In this document: piece after piece, positions 13,483 to 21,980 of the stretch
Layout: every line of letters begins with the position of its first letter
Position numbering within the stretch: position 1 is the first letter of the stretch
Origin: a virus
Strand: one strand, 5' to 3'
DNA: 23,824 nucleotides
Virus record (IMG/VR): IMGVR_UViG_3300029923_000106
Span: 1-23,824 of that record
Notes under the pieces: generated by a model
Databases searched by the model: none
Seen by the model: the letters and a program-made list of their open reading frames with translations, nothing else
Told to the model about the DNA's origin: nothing
Made by a program: the position numbers and the translations under genes

Positions 13483-15338
13483 CGCAGTTATATATAGCCG
13501 GAGTAGAGGTGGTGATATCAAAAGAGTTCAGCACTGCAGTGAAAAGGGAGAACTCCTTTTTTACGAAGAACGGTGAGTATACCTACGACGTGACCGTTAA
13601 TCTGGACAACCCGATCAACAAAGCGCTGTGGCCACAATGGAGGCTGAACAACAGCGCAGCAGAATTAACAAAAAGGACAGCTGTGCTGATAGCGGACAAC
13701 AGAGTGTACTGCAACGGAACGGAGGTGATCACGGGATGGACAAACAACACGGTGACAATACAGATTGTGAGCGGGAACTCTGAGTTGAATTACTTTATAG
13801 GTCAGGACTTGGAGATTAAATGGCTGACGGGAATGGGCGAGGTGGACGCAAATACCATCATGAGTGCAACAGTGAAACCTGACGGAATAAATGAGGGAGT
13901 ATATACGGGAGTGGTATATCCGGATATAGACTACTGCCTGCCAACCATCTATAACGAGACGAAAGAAGCAACCTACAATCTGTATATGCTTCATTTCGCT
14001 CAGTTGAGATCGGAATCACAGAGTAATGACGACCTGAGAGTGCAGCCTTACCTACTATCAACAATCAAGAAGATACTTCACGCTCTGGGATATACGATCA
14101 CGACAAATCAACTCGATAACACCTCTTATAAATACCTATTCACCACAAACTACGTGAACACACGGAAATACTGCGAGATGTTTCCCGGATGGACCGTAAA
14201 AAGTTTCTTTGAACAGGTGGAGAACCTGCTGAACGTGGTATTCGTGGTAGACAACACGGAGAAGACCTGCGGGATATACGTGAAGACATCATACTATGTA
14301 AATACTCCGCAGCGTACCATCAAAGACGTGATAGACGAGTATGAAGTAGAGGTGGAGGATGAAACTACGGACGAGCACAGCGCATCGAACATCATGTATA
14401 CAACACCGGATACGAGTTTCTACAAAATAGGAAAACTGAGCGATACTGCGAAAGCTGCCCTAAAAACAAAGAGCTATCCTGGGATGACGGTGCTCTATTT
14501 TGCATCGAAAAGCATTGACGAAAAGGCTAAGCTCCTGATGAAGGACAGCACAACGGGAAGGACATACATCAGGTCGTCTAATAATCCCGGTTATCGAAGC
14601 GGGATAGAAGAGGCGGACCAGTGGCGGAGCCTGATAAGAGACACAACGACCGACAGCGGTCTTGAGATTAAGATAGTGCCGGCACCATACGGCATTGCAA
14701 AAATAAACAGCGCAGAGGAGGACACCCTGGGCGCATACTGCGAAGTAAACATTATCAGCGCACCGGACACGACGGACAGCAGCGATGAGTCGGACACTGT
14801 GGATGAAGGCACAGAGAACCTGAACGACTATATCACAGGGCTGTCGGATAGCAGCACGACGTCATCGGAATGTCAGTTATACCTTGCATTCTATAACGGA
14901 TGGCATACTTACGCCCTTGGGAAAATGCCGAACTCATACACAGACACGTATCACGCAATGACAATAGGTAACTTCACCGTTCCGGACGCTGCATCACTGG
15001 GACTGAGTGATAACTTCGAGGGAAGCCTGAGACTAGAGGATATCGATAAAGAGCTGTATGATGGGGTATATATCATAGACACAAAACACGGCGTAACGAT
15101 AGAGAGTTACGACCCGAATAAATACGACGTGAGAAATATATTCATTATCGGGAATAAGAGATACGTATGCAGCAGCATAGAAGAGACGATCGTGGCGAAA
15201 GGAAGGCAGAAGAAATGGAAAGGGACTTTCTACCCCATCACACTGAGCGATACGGCGGCCAATTCAAGATGGGTGCTGAATGACGGGAACTGGGACGACG
15301 GAGGAGTCTGGATAGACGACGGGAAGTGGATTGACTGA
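13479..15338 (+). CDS. Putative tail hub/baseplate protein
   Basis: 619 aa. The N-terminus (LYIAGVEVVISKEFSTAVKREN, FFTKNGEYTYDVTVNLDNPIN) and the segment SFFEQVENLLNVVFVVDN (about 247-264) resemble hub proteins with a gp27-like fold from Bacteroidetes phages. An acidic Ser/Thr-rich linker lies at about 430-448 (DTTDSSDESDTVDEGTEN). The C-terminus is a Trp/Gly/Asp repeat (WVLNDGNWDDGGVWIDDGKW), probably a short exposed tip. Being just upstream of the tape measure in the same orientation supports a tail-tip or baseplate role. Confidence 0.55.
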   Translation: MTQLYIAGVEVVISKEFSTAVKRENSFFTKNGEYTYDVTVNLDNPINKALWPQWRLNNSAAELTKRTAVLIADNRVYCNGTEVITGWTNNTVTIQIVSGNSELNYFIGQDLEIKWLTGMGEVDANTIMSATVKPDGINEGVYTGVVYPDIDYCLPTIYNETKEATYNLYMLHFAQLRSESQSNDDLRVQPYLLSTIKKILHALGYTITTNQLDNTSYKYLFTTNYVNTRKYCEMFPGWTVKSFFEQVENLLNVVFVVDNTEKTCGIYVKTSYYVNTPQRTIKDVIDEYEVEVEDETTDEHSASNIMYTTPDTSFYKIGKLSDTAKAALKTKSYPGMTVLYFASKSIDEKAKLLMKDSTTGRTYIRSSNNPGYRSGIEEADQWRSLIRDTTTDSGLEIKIVPAPYGIAKINSAEEDTLGAYCEVNIISAPDTTDSSDESDTVDEGTENLNDYITGLSDSSTTSSECQLYLAFYNGWHTYALGKMPNSYTDTYHAMTIGNFTVPDAASLGLSDNFEGSLRLEDIDKELYDGVYIIDTKHGVTIESYDPNKYDVRNIFIIGNKRYVCSSIEETIVAKGRQKKWKGTFYPITLSDTAANSRWVLNDGNWDDGGVWIDDGKWID

Positions 15339-15345
15339 TTCCGAT

Positions 15346-15380
15346 GTCCTTTTATGGATAAGGAGACGCGTTTAAATTTG
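15346..15380 (+). promoter_or_regulatory. Phage-type promoter 3 (tape measure)
   Basis: GTCCTTTT at 15346-15353, 19 bases, TAAATTTG at 15373-15380 then CA. It lies just after the hub-like gene and gives the tape-measure gene its own start of transcription, with a leader of about 20 nt. Confidence 0.8.
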
Positions 15381-15401
15381 CAATAACAAATTTAAACGCG
15401 T
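15366..15401. promoter_or_regulatory. Perfect 15-bp inverted repeat across the -7 box
   Basis: ACGCGTTTAAATTTG at 15366-15380 and CAAATTTAAACGCGT at 15387-15401 are exact reverse complements with a six-base centre. The left arm contains the whole -7 element and the right arm would be in the leader. Because transcription should start inside or just after the centre, the left arm is mostly not transcribed, so this is better read as a DNA operator than an RNA hairpin. None of the other three phage-type promoters has it. Confidence 0.7.
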
Positions 15402-15407
15402 TTTATT

Positions 15408-18400
15408 ATGTCATTGAAAATCGATAGATGGCAACTTGAATTAGACATCAAGCCCAACAAATCACAACAGGAACTTCAGGCCCTTAATGTACAACTGACG
15501 GAGGCAAATAAGAAACTTACACAGCTAGGAAACGAGCGTGACAAGATCAACGCCTCTATCAAAAAAGAAAATGCCCAGGACGCAGGATCGAGAGACTATA
15601 ATAAAATAGAAGTGCTCAAGACAAAGTTGGAAGAGGTCAATAAAGAATATGATCAGCAGGTGACTGTAGTGAGAAAAGCAAAGGTGGCCATGGACAGTCA
15701 GCTCGAGACAATCGGAATAACAGGATTGACACTCAGCCAGCTCACGCAACGACAGAAGGAACTTAACAACATCGTAAGACATCTTACGCCGGATTCTGCG
15801 GATTACAATAAATATAAGGCACAACTCGATGAGGTAAACGCAAGAATGAAGAGTCTGAAGGGGACGGCGGTAGAGACGAAAGGGAGTCTGCAAGGTCTGT
15901 CCGAAGGGTTTAATAAATACGCGGCGATAGCTGCAACAGCTGCTGCTGCGCTGGCAGGAATGGGGATCAGCGGAAGTAAATCCGTGCAGGACTTTGCGGA
16001 TATGAAGGAGGCAGAGAGTCAGGTGGTGAAATATACGAATCTGACGAAAGCGGAAGTTGAGGACTTGAATGAGGAGTTCAAGAAGATGGACACCAGGACA
16101 AGTCGCGAAGAGTTGAACAAACTGGCAGGAGACGCAGGAAAGCTAGGTATAGACGGAAAGAAAAACATCTTAGATTTCGTTGACGCAGGAAATCAGATAA
16201 AAATAGCACTTGGTGAAGATTTGGGCCAGGACGCTATCACGAACATCGGTAAAATAGCCAGTATGTTCGGTGATGATAAGAAGTTGGGACTAAAACAGGC
16301 GATGCTTTCGAGCGGATCGGCTATCAACCAACTAGGGCAAGACAGTAACGCAACGGAAGCATACATACTTGACTTCACGTATAGGCTTTCAGGTGCCGGG
16401 AAGCAGGCAAAGATAACACAGACGGATATCATGGGTCTTGCATCTGTTCTTGATCAAAATGGGCAGGAGGTAGAAACGTCATCTACAGCCATATCTCAAC
16501 TTCTTATAAAAATGTATCAGGACCCGGCAAAATTTGCGAAACTTGCAGGAATTGATGTCAAGGAGTTTGTTAACTTGCTGAAGACAAACGGAAATGATGC
16601 ACTTATCAAGTTTTCGACAGCCATGAAAGACAAAGGTGGATTTGCAGAACTGGCACCAATGTTTGAGAAGATGAACCTAGACGGAACACGAAGTGTGGGT
16701 GTGCTATCAACCGTCGCTGACAATGTGGTTGCAGTAAAAAAAGCACAGATAGATGCAGCAGAAGCATACAGCAAAGCTACTTCTGTCACAAAAGAATATG
16801 ATAAACAAAATAGCACATCACAGGCACAACTAGATAAGAAAAAGAAAGCCCTGCATGATATTAGTGTGGAATTGGGAGAAAAGCTTTTCCCTGCCACACT
16901 TGACTTAATGTCGGCAGAGACAAAACTTGCAAAAGCGGCAGCATTTACTATATCGACATTATACAACTACAGATACACTGTTGCCACACTTTCCAGTTTG
17001 ATAGTAGTATATACAATTTATCTATACTCACACGTTATAGCCCAGAAGCTTGTTGCATTCTGGAATAATGTTATAGCTGCTTCTTTTAAAAAATTATGGG
17101 CAACCATGATAGCAAATCCATATATTGCTATCACTGCAGGTATTATCATATTAATATCGTTTATCGTTGACTTGATCAGAAATAACAACGAATTAAGTGA
17201 GTCACAAAGAAAGGCCGCAATAGAATCGAACGCAAGAAGAAAGGCGATGGAAGATGAAGCAGAAGCCATGAAAGAAGCTAATGAAAAATATGCAGATCAG
17301 AAGACACGTGTAGAGATTCTTACAAAGACAATACATGACAATAACGCAAGTCTGGATTCAAGAAAAAAGGCGATTGAGGACTTGAAGAAAATCATACCTG
17401 ACTATCACGCATCAATCAGTAAAGAGGGTACGATATATAATGAGAATACAAAAGCAATCGACACCTATCTGGCAAACATCAAGAAGATGGCACTTGCAGA
17501 AGCCATGTACGACAAACTAAAGGCTGCTATGGGTGAGCAGGCAAATGCAGAAATGGCCGCAGACACATGGAACAAGGCTGTGAATAGAAGAGAAGACCTC
17601 ATGACCCAGAAAGGACATGAAAGCAATACGCAGAGGACTTATTCTTCCGGTGCATTTGGCGCAGGCGGTGGAGTGTATTCACAAGACGAATCCAATAAGG
17701 TAAGGGCAAATGATGAGTTGATGCTTGCACACGATAAAGAAAGACAGAAAATATGGAATGAAGCACTGGCGGAAAAAAGAAAAGTGGTTGAAAATATCAA
17801 CAACTATATCAAAGAAAAAAATCTTCAGGACGCAATGGTAAAAACTGCCACAAAAGAAAATACAAATACAGGAGATTATGTTGATCCGAAAGAGGCAGAT
17901 AGAAAGGAAAAGGAAAGAAAAAAGGCAGAAGTTGCTGCAAGAAAGACTGCTACTGCAAATCAAAAAGACGAAAGCAAAGACGAAAAGCTGGAAAATGCGA
18001 ATTACGACAAGCAATTGGCTGAACTGAAATCCTCTTTGAGCAAAAAGGAAATTACTCAAAATGAATATCATGACAGTGTATATCAGGCTGAGGTAAAACA
18101 TCTTGGTAATATTCTTGATATACAGAAGAATCATCATGCCAGCGAAGCAAAGGTGACTGAGACCGGAAATAAGATACTTGATGCCATCACTGAGGAAACG
18201 AACTATCAGTACGAGAAAAGAAAAAAGGATATGAATGATGACTTGATAGGGTTGGATGATGCCTACAACTCAGACAAAATTTCATTAGCACAATCAAGAC
18301 TATCTGGAGAAATTTCCACCGAAGAAGAATATCAGAATAAAATGAAAGAGTCTGAAATTGACTACTTGGAAAAGAAACTTGAGATAGAGAAAAAATACGA

Positions 18401-19469
18401 TCAAGATAGTACTGATACAGAAAAAGAAATACTCGATATCAAACGACAGCAGCAGAAAGAAGGACTCGACAAACAAAAAGCGGACGCAGAACAAGCGTAT
18501 GAATCAGAAAAGAATCTGGATCAAAAAAGTCTTATGAATCAATCGATGTATGATGCGAAATTAATAGATTACGAGAAATATCAGAAAAACAAGACGGATA
18601 TTGCCAAAACGGAAGCAGAGCAGCGTACACAAATAGAGGACGCTGCGCTTCAGACTGTGAGTAATCTGGCATCATCAGCAAGTCAGTTGTATCAATCGAT
18701 GCAGTCGAGAGAGACAACAAAAGTTGAGAATAAATATTCGAAATTGATCAAGGCAGCACAGAAGGCAGGGAAAGACACAACGAAGCTGGAGGAACAGGAG
18801 GACGCAGAGAAGCTGGCAATTAAAAAGAAATACGCCAATAAAGAGTTTCAGATGACGGTGCTGAGTGTGATGGCAAAGACAGCAGAGGCAATCATGAAGA
18901 TTGCGGCAGAGTGGGCATGGAACCCGGTTATGGAGGGTATCTTGATAGGAGCGACGGTGGCAGAAGGTGCCGTTCAGCTGGCTGTAGCAAAGAATACCAG
19001 GGACGAGGCATCAGGACTGTATGAGGGTGGATACTCGGACGGATATACCGATAACGGGAATCCGAGAGACGTGGCGGGAGTGATACCTGTACACAAAAAT
19101 GAATTCGTGGCCAATCATAAGGCCGTGGGGAACCCGGCTGTGCGACAGTTCCTGGATGTGTTTGACGCAGGGCAGAAGGACGGGACAATAAGCCTGATGA
19201 ACACAACGGACATTCTGGATAAGGTACGCATCACAGGCGGAAAGTACGACGGAGGATATGCAGGGAATGGGAACTCATTGTCCAACGCAGCACAGGGAGG
19301 ATATACCGGACAGGCATCAGAAGGGGTGTCAAACGAAGAATTGCTCATGTATCTAAGACTGATATCTGAATATACGAAGGCGACGGCAGAGAAGGAGACG
19401 GTAACCATCAGGGATATCAAGAAAAAGATACAACATATCGATACGCTCGAGAAGAACGCGAGCAGATAG
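15408..19469 (+). CDS. Tail tape-measure protein
   Basis: At 1353 aa this is by far the longest protein. Residues 15-125 form an N-terminal coiled coil. About 165-470 is a TP901-type core (SGSKSVQDFADMKEAESQVV, then TSREELNKLAGDAGKLGI, then DAITNIGKIASMFGDD). Two or more hydrophobic segments lie at about 510-590 (TLSSLIVVYTIYLY and YIAITAGIIILISFIVDLI), followed by long charged coiled coils to about 1120. A glycine-rich C-terminal part contains VIPVHKNEFVANHKAVGNP and FLDVFDAG. The tape measure sets tail length and is ejected with DNA to form a channel. Such length implies a long-tailed phage, probably siphovirus-like; no contractile-sheath gene is visible. It is transcribed from its own phage-type promoter. 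Confidence 0.92.
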   Translation: MSLKIDRWQLELDIKPNKSQQELQALNVQLTEANKKLTQLGNERDKINASIKKENAQDAGSRDYNKIEVLKTKLEEVNKEYDQQVTVVRKAKVAMDSQLETIGITGLTLSQLTQRQKELNNIVRHLTPDSADYNKYKAQLDEVNARMKSLKGTAVETKGSLQGLSEGFNKYAAIAATAAAALAGMGISGSKSVQDFADMKEAESQVVKYTNLTKAEVEDLNEEFKKMDTRTSREELNKLAGDAGKLGIDGKKNILDFVDAGNQIKIALGEDLGQDAITNIGKIASMFGDDKKLGLKQAMLSSGSAINQLGQDSNATEAYILDFTYRLSGAGKQAKITQTDIMGLASVLDQNGQEVETSSTAISQLLIKMYQDPAKFAKLAGIDVKEFVNLLKTNGNDALIKFSTAMKDKGGFAELAPMFEKMNLDGTRSVGVLSTVADNVVAVKKAQIDAAEAYSKATSVTKEYDKQNSTSQAQLDKKKKALHDISVELGEKLFPATLDLMSAETKLAKAAAFTISTLYNYRYTVATLSSLIVVYTIYLYSHVIAQKLVAFWNNVIAASFKKLWATMIANPYIAITAGIIILISFIVDLIRNNNELSESQRKAAIESNARRKAMEDEAEAMKEANEKYADQKTRVEILTKTIHDNNASLDSRKKAIEDLKKIIPDYHASISKEGTIYNENTKAIDTYLANIKKMALAEAMYDKLKAAMGEQANAEMAADTWNKAVNRREDLMTQKGHESNTQRTYSSGAFGAGGGVYSQDESNKVRANDELMLAHDKERQKIWNEALAEKRKVVENINNYIKEKNLQDAMVKTATKENTNTGDYVDPKEADRKEKERKKAEVAARKTATANQKDESKDEKLENANYDKQLAELKSSLSKKEITQNEYHDSVYQAEVKHLGNILDIQKNHHASEAKVTETGNKILDAITEETNYQYEKRKKDMNDDLIGLDDAYNSDKISLAQSRLSGEISTEEEYQNKMKESEIDYLEKKLEIEKKYDQDSTDTEKEILDIKRQQQKEGLDKQKADAEQAYESEKNLDQKSLMNQSMYDAKLIDYEKYQKNKTDIAKTEAEQRTQIEDAALQTVSNLASSASQLYQSMQSRETTKVENKYSKLIKAAQKAGKDTTKLEEQEDAEKLAIKKKYANKEFQMTVLSVMAKTAEAIMKIAAEWAWNPVMEGILIGATVAEGAVQLAVAKNTRDEASGLYEGGYSDGYTDNGNPRDVAGVIPVHKNEFVANHKAVGNPAVRQFLDVFDAGQKDGTISLMNTTDILDKVRITGGKYDGGYAGNGNSLSNAAQGGYTGQASEGVSNEELLMYLRLISEYTKATAEKETVTIRDIKKKIQHIDTLEKNASR

Positions 19470-19473
19470 GGGT

Positions 19474-19508
19474 GTCCTTTTATCTCAAAGGATGAAGTAT
19501 TAAATTTG
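19474..19508 (+). promoter_or_regulatory. Phage-type promoter 4 (lysis and Csf genes)
   Basis: GTCCTTTT at 19474-19481, 19 bases, TAAATTTG at 19501-19508 then CA, immediately after the tape-measure stop. No other promoter or terminator is visible from here to the end of the window on this strand, so the lysis and Csf genes may be one transcript. Confidence 0.8.
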
Positions 19509-19532
19509 CATTATCATTTAAAAAATACGAAT

Positions 19533-19772
19533 ATGGGCGTAAACTTCTTGGAAATAATGAAATATGTAATCACGGCGGTAATATCAACCCTCTGTGCTTA
19601 CTTCTCAATACAAAAGGACCTGGCACTCGCAAAACAGCGTATTGCCAATCTGGAGAGCAGGACGGACTCGCACAGCAAGAAGATAGACAATATCTTGAGC
19701 GGGGTAAATGACATTAAAGAAATGCTGGCTGAGATCAGAACTGAACTAAAATATAAGGAGGATAAGAAATGA
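19533..19772 (+). CDS. Membrane-anchored coiled-coil protein
   Basis: ATG 19533 is chosen; the upstream ATG 19506 lies within the promoter. The 79-aa product has one hydrophobic helix (about residues 9-25, YVITAVISTLCAYFSI) and then a heptad-like coiled coil (LAKQRIANLESRTDSHSKKIDNILSGVNDIKEML). It closely resembles small phage haemolysin/XhlA-like or holin-accessory proteins. It precedes and overlaps the endolysin, so a lysis or membrane-tethering role is likely. SD for the next gene, AAGGAGGATAAGAA, lies in its last codons. Confidence 0.6.
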   Translation: MGVNFLEIMKYVITAVISTLCAYFSIQKDLALAKQRIANLESRTDSHSKKIDNILSGVNDIKEMLAEIRTELKYKEDKK

Positions 19773-20227
19773 AGTATTTCACAATTACAGAGATGTACGG
19801 CAGCGCAACGGCAAAGACGAAGGGTATAGACAATACTCCGGGTGCACTGGTGAAAGAGAACCTCACAGCGCTGGTGGAAAATGTGCTCGATCCGCTGAGA
19901 GCTGCATATAAGAAGCCCATCAAGGTGAACTGCGGGTACCGGTGCCCGGAACTAAACAAAGCAGTGGGCGGTGTGGCATCATCACAACACCTGACAGGAC
20001 AGGCGGCAGACATTACGGGAGGAAGTCCGGAGGAGAACAAGAAGCTATTCAATCTGATCATGATGTTGTTACCTTTCGATCAGGTGATCTACGAATTCGG
20101 GGGTCAGTGGGTGCATGTATCTTATTCTACTCGCAACAGACACCAAGCTCTTATGTCATATAAACAAAATGGAGTAACTAAATATGCAAAATATGCTGAA
20201 AACAATAATAGCCAAGTGGCGAAGTGA
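19769..20227 (+). CDS. Peptidase M15-type endolysin
   Basis: The 152-aa protein has the M15_3 zinc-peptidase signature SxHxxGxAxD (SQHLTGQAAD, with H74 and D81) and the third ligand in WVHVS (H116). CGYRCPELNKAVGG at 55-68 matches the family's NSGYRxPxxNxxVGG block. It should cleave peptide stems of peptidoglycan (L-Ala-D-Glu or DD-carboxypeptidase type) at lysis. No signal peptide, so release depends on a holin; the two-TM protein at 20184 overlaps its end. It follows a strong SD within the previous gene. Confidence 0.88.
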   Translation: MKYFTITEMYGSATAKTKGIDNTPGALVKENLTALVENVLDPLRAAYKKPIKVNCGYRCPELNKAVGGVASSQHLTGQAADITGGSPEENKKLFNLIMMLLPFDQVIYEFGGQWVHVSYSTRNRHQALMSYKQNGVTKYAKYAENNNSQVAK

Positions 20228-20453
20228 GACACCTCTCGCAGCACGAATAGTGCGAAATACAGCAGCTACAATAGCAGCTGCATTACCTACTGCATATATA
20301 ACTGTCACAGGTATGGGTATAACGCTACCTGAGACATGGCAATACATCATAGGAGGTGTTACATTAGCCTCTGTCCTGATAACCGGAATCGCAGGAACTA
20401 AGGAGACTAATAACGCAAAAGCAAATAGACAAAATACTGACTTAAAAAATTAA
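20184..20453 (+). CDS. Two-TM holin candidate
   Basis: 89 aa with a basic N-terminus (MLKTIIAKWRSET) and two hydrophobic segments at about 22-46 and 52-71, separated by a short turn. A hydrophilic tail follows (NNAKANRQNTDLKN). Overlap with the end of the endolysin gene and class-II-like topology make a holin the best guess, but no sequence family is recognised. An alternative start is ATG 20193. Confidence 0.6.
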   Translation: MQNMLKTIIAKWRSETPLAARIVRNTAATIAAALPTAYITVTGMGITLPETWQYIIGGVTLASVLITGIAGTKETNNAKANRQNTDLKN

Positions 20454-20457
20454 AATT

Positions 20458-20673
20458 ATGCCAAAAGATTATTTAGAGAGAATGAAATCTGAAGAAACTG
20501 AACTTTCTTCAAAGTTAGAAAAAATAGAGAATTTTTTCCATACGGAAACCTATGAAGGTTTGTCTAAGCAAAAACAAAACTTATTGTGCGCTCAATATGG
20601 AGCCATGATAGCATATCAAAGAATACTTTTTGAACGAATCAGAGTAGAAAATGAAATAACCCCTGCATCATGA
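20458..20673 (+). CDS. crAss001_48-like small protein
   Basis: The 71-aa sequence (DYLERMKSEETELSSKLEKIENFF, then a loop ending LSKQKQNLLCAQYGAMIAYQRILFERI) has the two-helix pattern I recall for crAss001_48-related proteins, widespread in gut phages and of unknown function. It is probably a helical hairpin. It lies between the holin and spanin candidates and overlaps the latter as ATGA. Confidence 0.65.
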   Translation: MPKDYLERMKSEETELSSKLEKIENFFHTETYEGLSKQKQNLLCAQYGAMIAYQRILFERIRVENEITPAS

Positions 20674-21272
20674 AATTAAAAATCATCCTTATCTCAATAG
20701 CGGTATTAGTAGTTTTAGTTGGAAGTCTCGTGTGGTCGTTGTCGGCTTTGCAGAAATGCAGAAAAGACAACGATCGTCTCGAGACAAACCAGACGGCTCT
20801 AATGTCCGGAGTAACTCAGTACAAGACTTCTTCCGGAAAATGGGCTGCTAAAGCAACTGCCCTTACTCTCACGGCTTCTGAATTTAAGAATAGTAATGAT
20901 TCCCTTTTGTCTGTCATCAAAGAACTTGGCATAAAGGCAAAGAGAACATTAGAAGCTTCTCAGACGGCTTCATCTACGGATATCCCCCTTCAGTTGCATG
21001 CTAAAGATAGTATTGTCTACGTAAATGGGCATACAGACACACTCAAGTGTATGGAATACCACGATCTCTGGACAGATTTCTCTGGATGCCTCCAGAAAAG
21101 CAACTTTACAGGATACATACAGAATCGTGATACCCTCTACCATATCCTCCATAACATACCGAAGCATTTTTTATTCTTTAGGTTTGGAAGTAAATCGATA
21201 CAGCTGGATGTTGTATCTTCAAACCCGCATACCAAAATCGTTTATACAAAAATAATTCGTTTAAGTAAATAA
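20670..21272 (+). CDS. Spanin-like (DUF6549-like) membrane protein
   Basis: 200 aa with an N-terminal membrane anchor (residues 4-24), then a periplasmic helical region (KCRKDNDRLETNQTALMSGVTQYKTSSGKWAAKATALTLTASEFK) and a beta-type C-terminal part. Anchor plus coiled coil next to endolysin and holin genes is the usual inner-membrane spanin layout. The DRLETNQTALMS block recalls DUF6549 proteins of Bacteroidetes phages. Role inferred: outer-membrane disruption at lysis. It ends 14 bases before the Csf1-like gene, with no promoter in between. Confidence 0.6.
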   Translation: MKLKIILISIAVLVVLVGSLVWSLSALQKCRKDNDRLETNQTALMSGVTQYKTSSGKWAAKATALTLTASEFKNSNDSLLSVIKELGIKAKRTLEASQTASSTDIPLQLHAKDSIVYVNGHTDTLKCMEYHDLWTDFSGCLQKSNFTGYIQNRDTLYHILHNIPKHFLFFRFGSKSIQLDVVSSNPHTKIVYTKIIRLSK

Positions 21273-21286
21273 TCACGTAATTAAAA

Positions 21287-21973
21287 ATGAATGTATGTGA
21301 AAAGATATATGCCATAGGCGGGGAAGGGAAACGCTATGGTGAAGAGAAGGGGGTGTGTCGGATAACCGGGAAGGAGAGTACCGGTGTAGAATTCGACAAA
21401 TGGGTAAAAGATACTTTTAATGATCGGGACAGGCTGTATCCTGGCACGATCATTTCTAATGAGGCGATGTTCTGCTTTGACGAAGCATCGGAGATTGTGC
21501 AAAGAAAAACGGGAAGAGATAAGCCCCAGAGATTCCGTACTTACTCGCACATTATTAAGAATGGTGAGTGGTTCTGTCTTACAAAGGCGGATAAGAGAAA
21601 GATATTTGAACTTATCACAGAGGGTGCTGAGATGGTATGCTTGACAGAGACAGGGCAGAAACACATACTGTTTAAACATATGGATGGGATGTGGCAACTC
21701 GATGAGTTGCATGTTACTCCAGATATTGAGCTGCTCAAAAACTTACATGAATGTATGTGCGGACTTCTTAACCTTCAGTTCTCGCAGACAGAAGTGATCA
21801 CTGGGAATTACAGTCCAGGACGGATTATGAAAGCGGGACTTAAGAACTGGATGGCTTTAGAAAGAGAGATAAGGGAATATCGAGGTAGAGAGATATTCGA
21901 CTTTGCCTCATTTATGCTTTATTCTGATAAACAGGAGACGGACGGACCTGTAAGCAATCCGGACGATAAATGA
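21287..21973 (+). CDS. csf1: Csf1-like type IV CRISPR-Cas protein
   Basis: The 228-aa protein matches my memory of Csf1, the large-subunit-like component of type IV effector complexes. It has a cysteine start to a zinc-finger-like region (CRITG at 24-28), FDKWVKDTFNDRD at 36-48, FCFDEASE at 62-69, then the run RFRTYSHIIKNGEWFCLTKADKRKI (about 82-106). Typical Csf1 has two CxxC pairs. Here the positions read Cys24/Thr27 and Ala60/Cys63, so only half of the zinc ligands remain. It lies after the spanin-like gene and starts the module of four genes with csf2 and cysH. No csf3 (cas5), csf4 (dinG), cas6 or array is in the window. Confidence 0.75.
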   Translation: MNVCEKIYAIGGEGKRYGEEKGVCRITGKESTGVEFDKWVKDTFNDRDRLYPGTIISNEAMFCFDEASEIVQRKTGRDKPQRFRTYSHIIKNGEWFCLTKADKRKIFELITEGAEMVCLTETGQKHILFKHMDGMWQLDELHVTPDIELLKNLHECMCGLLNLQFSQTEVITGNYSPGRIMKAGLKNWMALEREIREYRGREIFDFASFMLYSDKQETDGPVSNPDDK

Positions 21974-21980
21974 TAAATCT

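Noticed and set aside
17679-18137. 152-codon hydrophobic minus-strand frame in the tape-measure gene
   Set aside because: Lysine/glutamate-rich coiled-coil codons read in reverse give Phe/Leu/Ile/Ser-rich sequence; a typical shadow.
19612-19619. AAAAGGAC (reverse complement of the phage promoter box)
   Set aside because: Lies inside coding sequence with no TAnnTTTG at the required distance on the minus strand; the same applies near 13670.
19942-20163. 73-codon frame inside the endolysin gene
   Set aside because: Overlaps conserved M15 catalytic codons, no independent SD and no family resemblance.
21420-21644. 74-codon plus-strand frame inside the Csf1-like gene
   Set aside because: Arg/Cys-rich shadow with no start signal.
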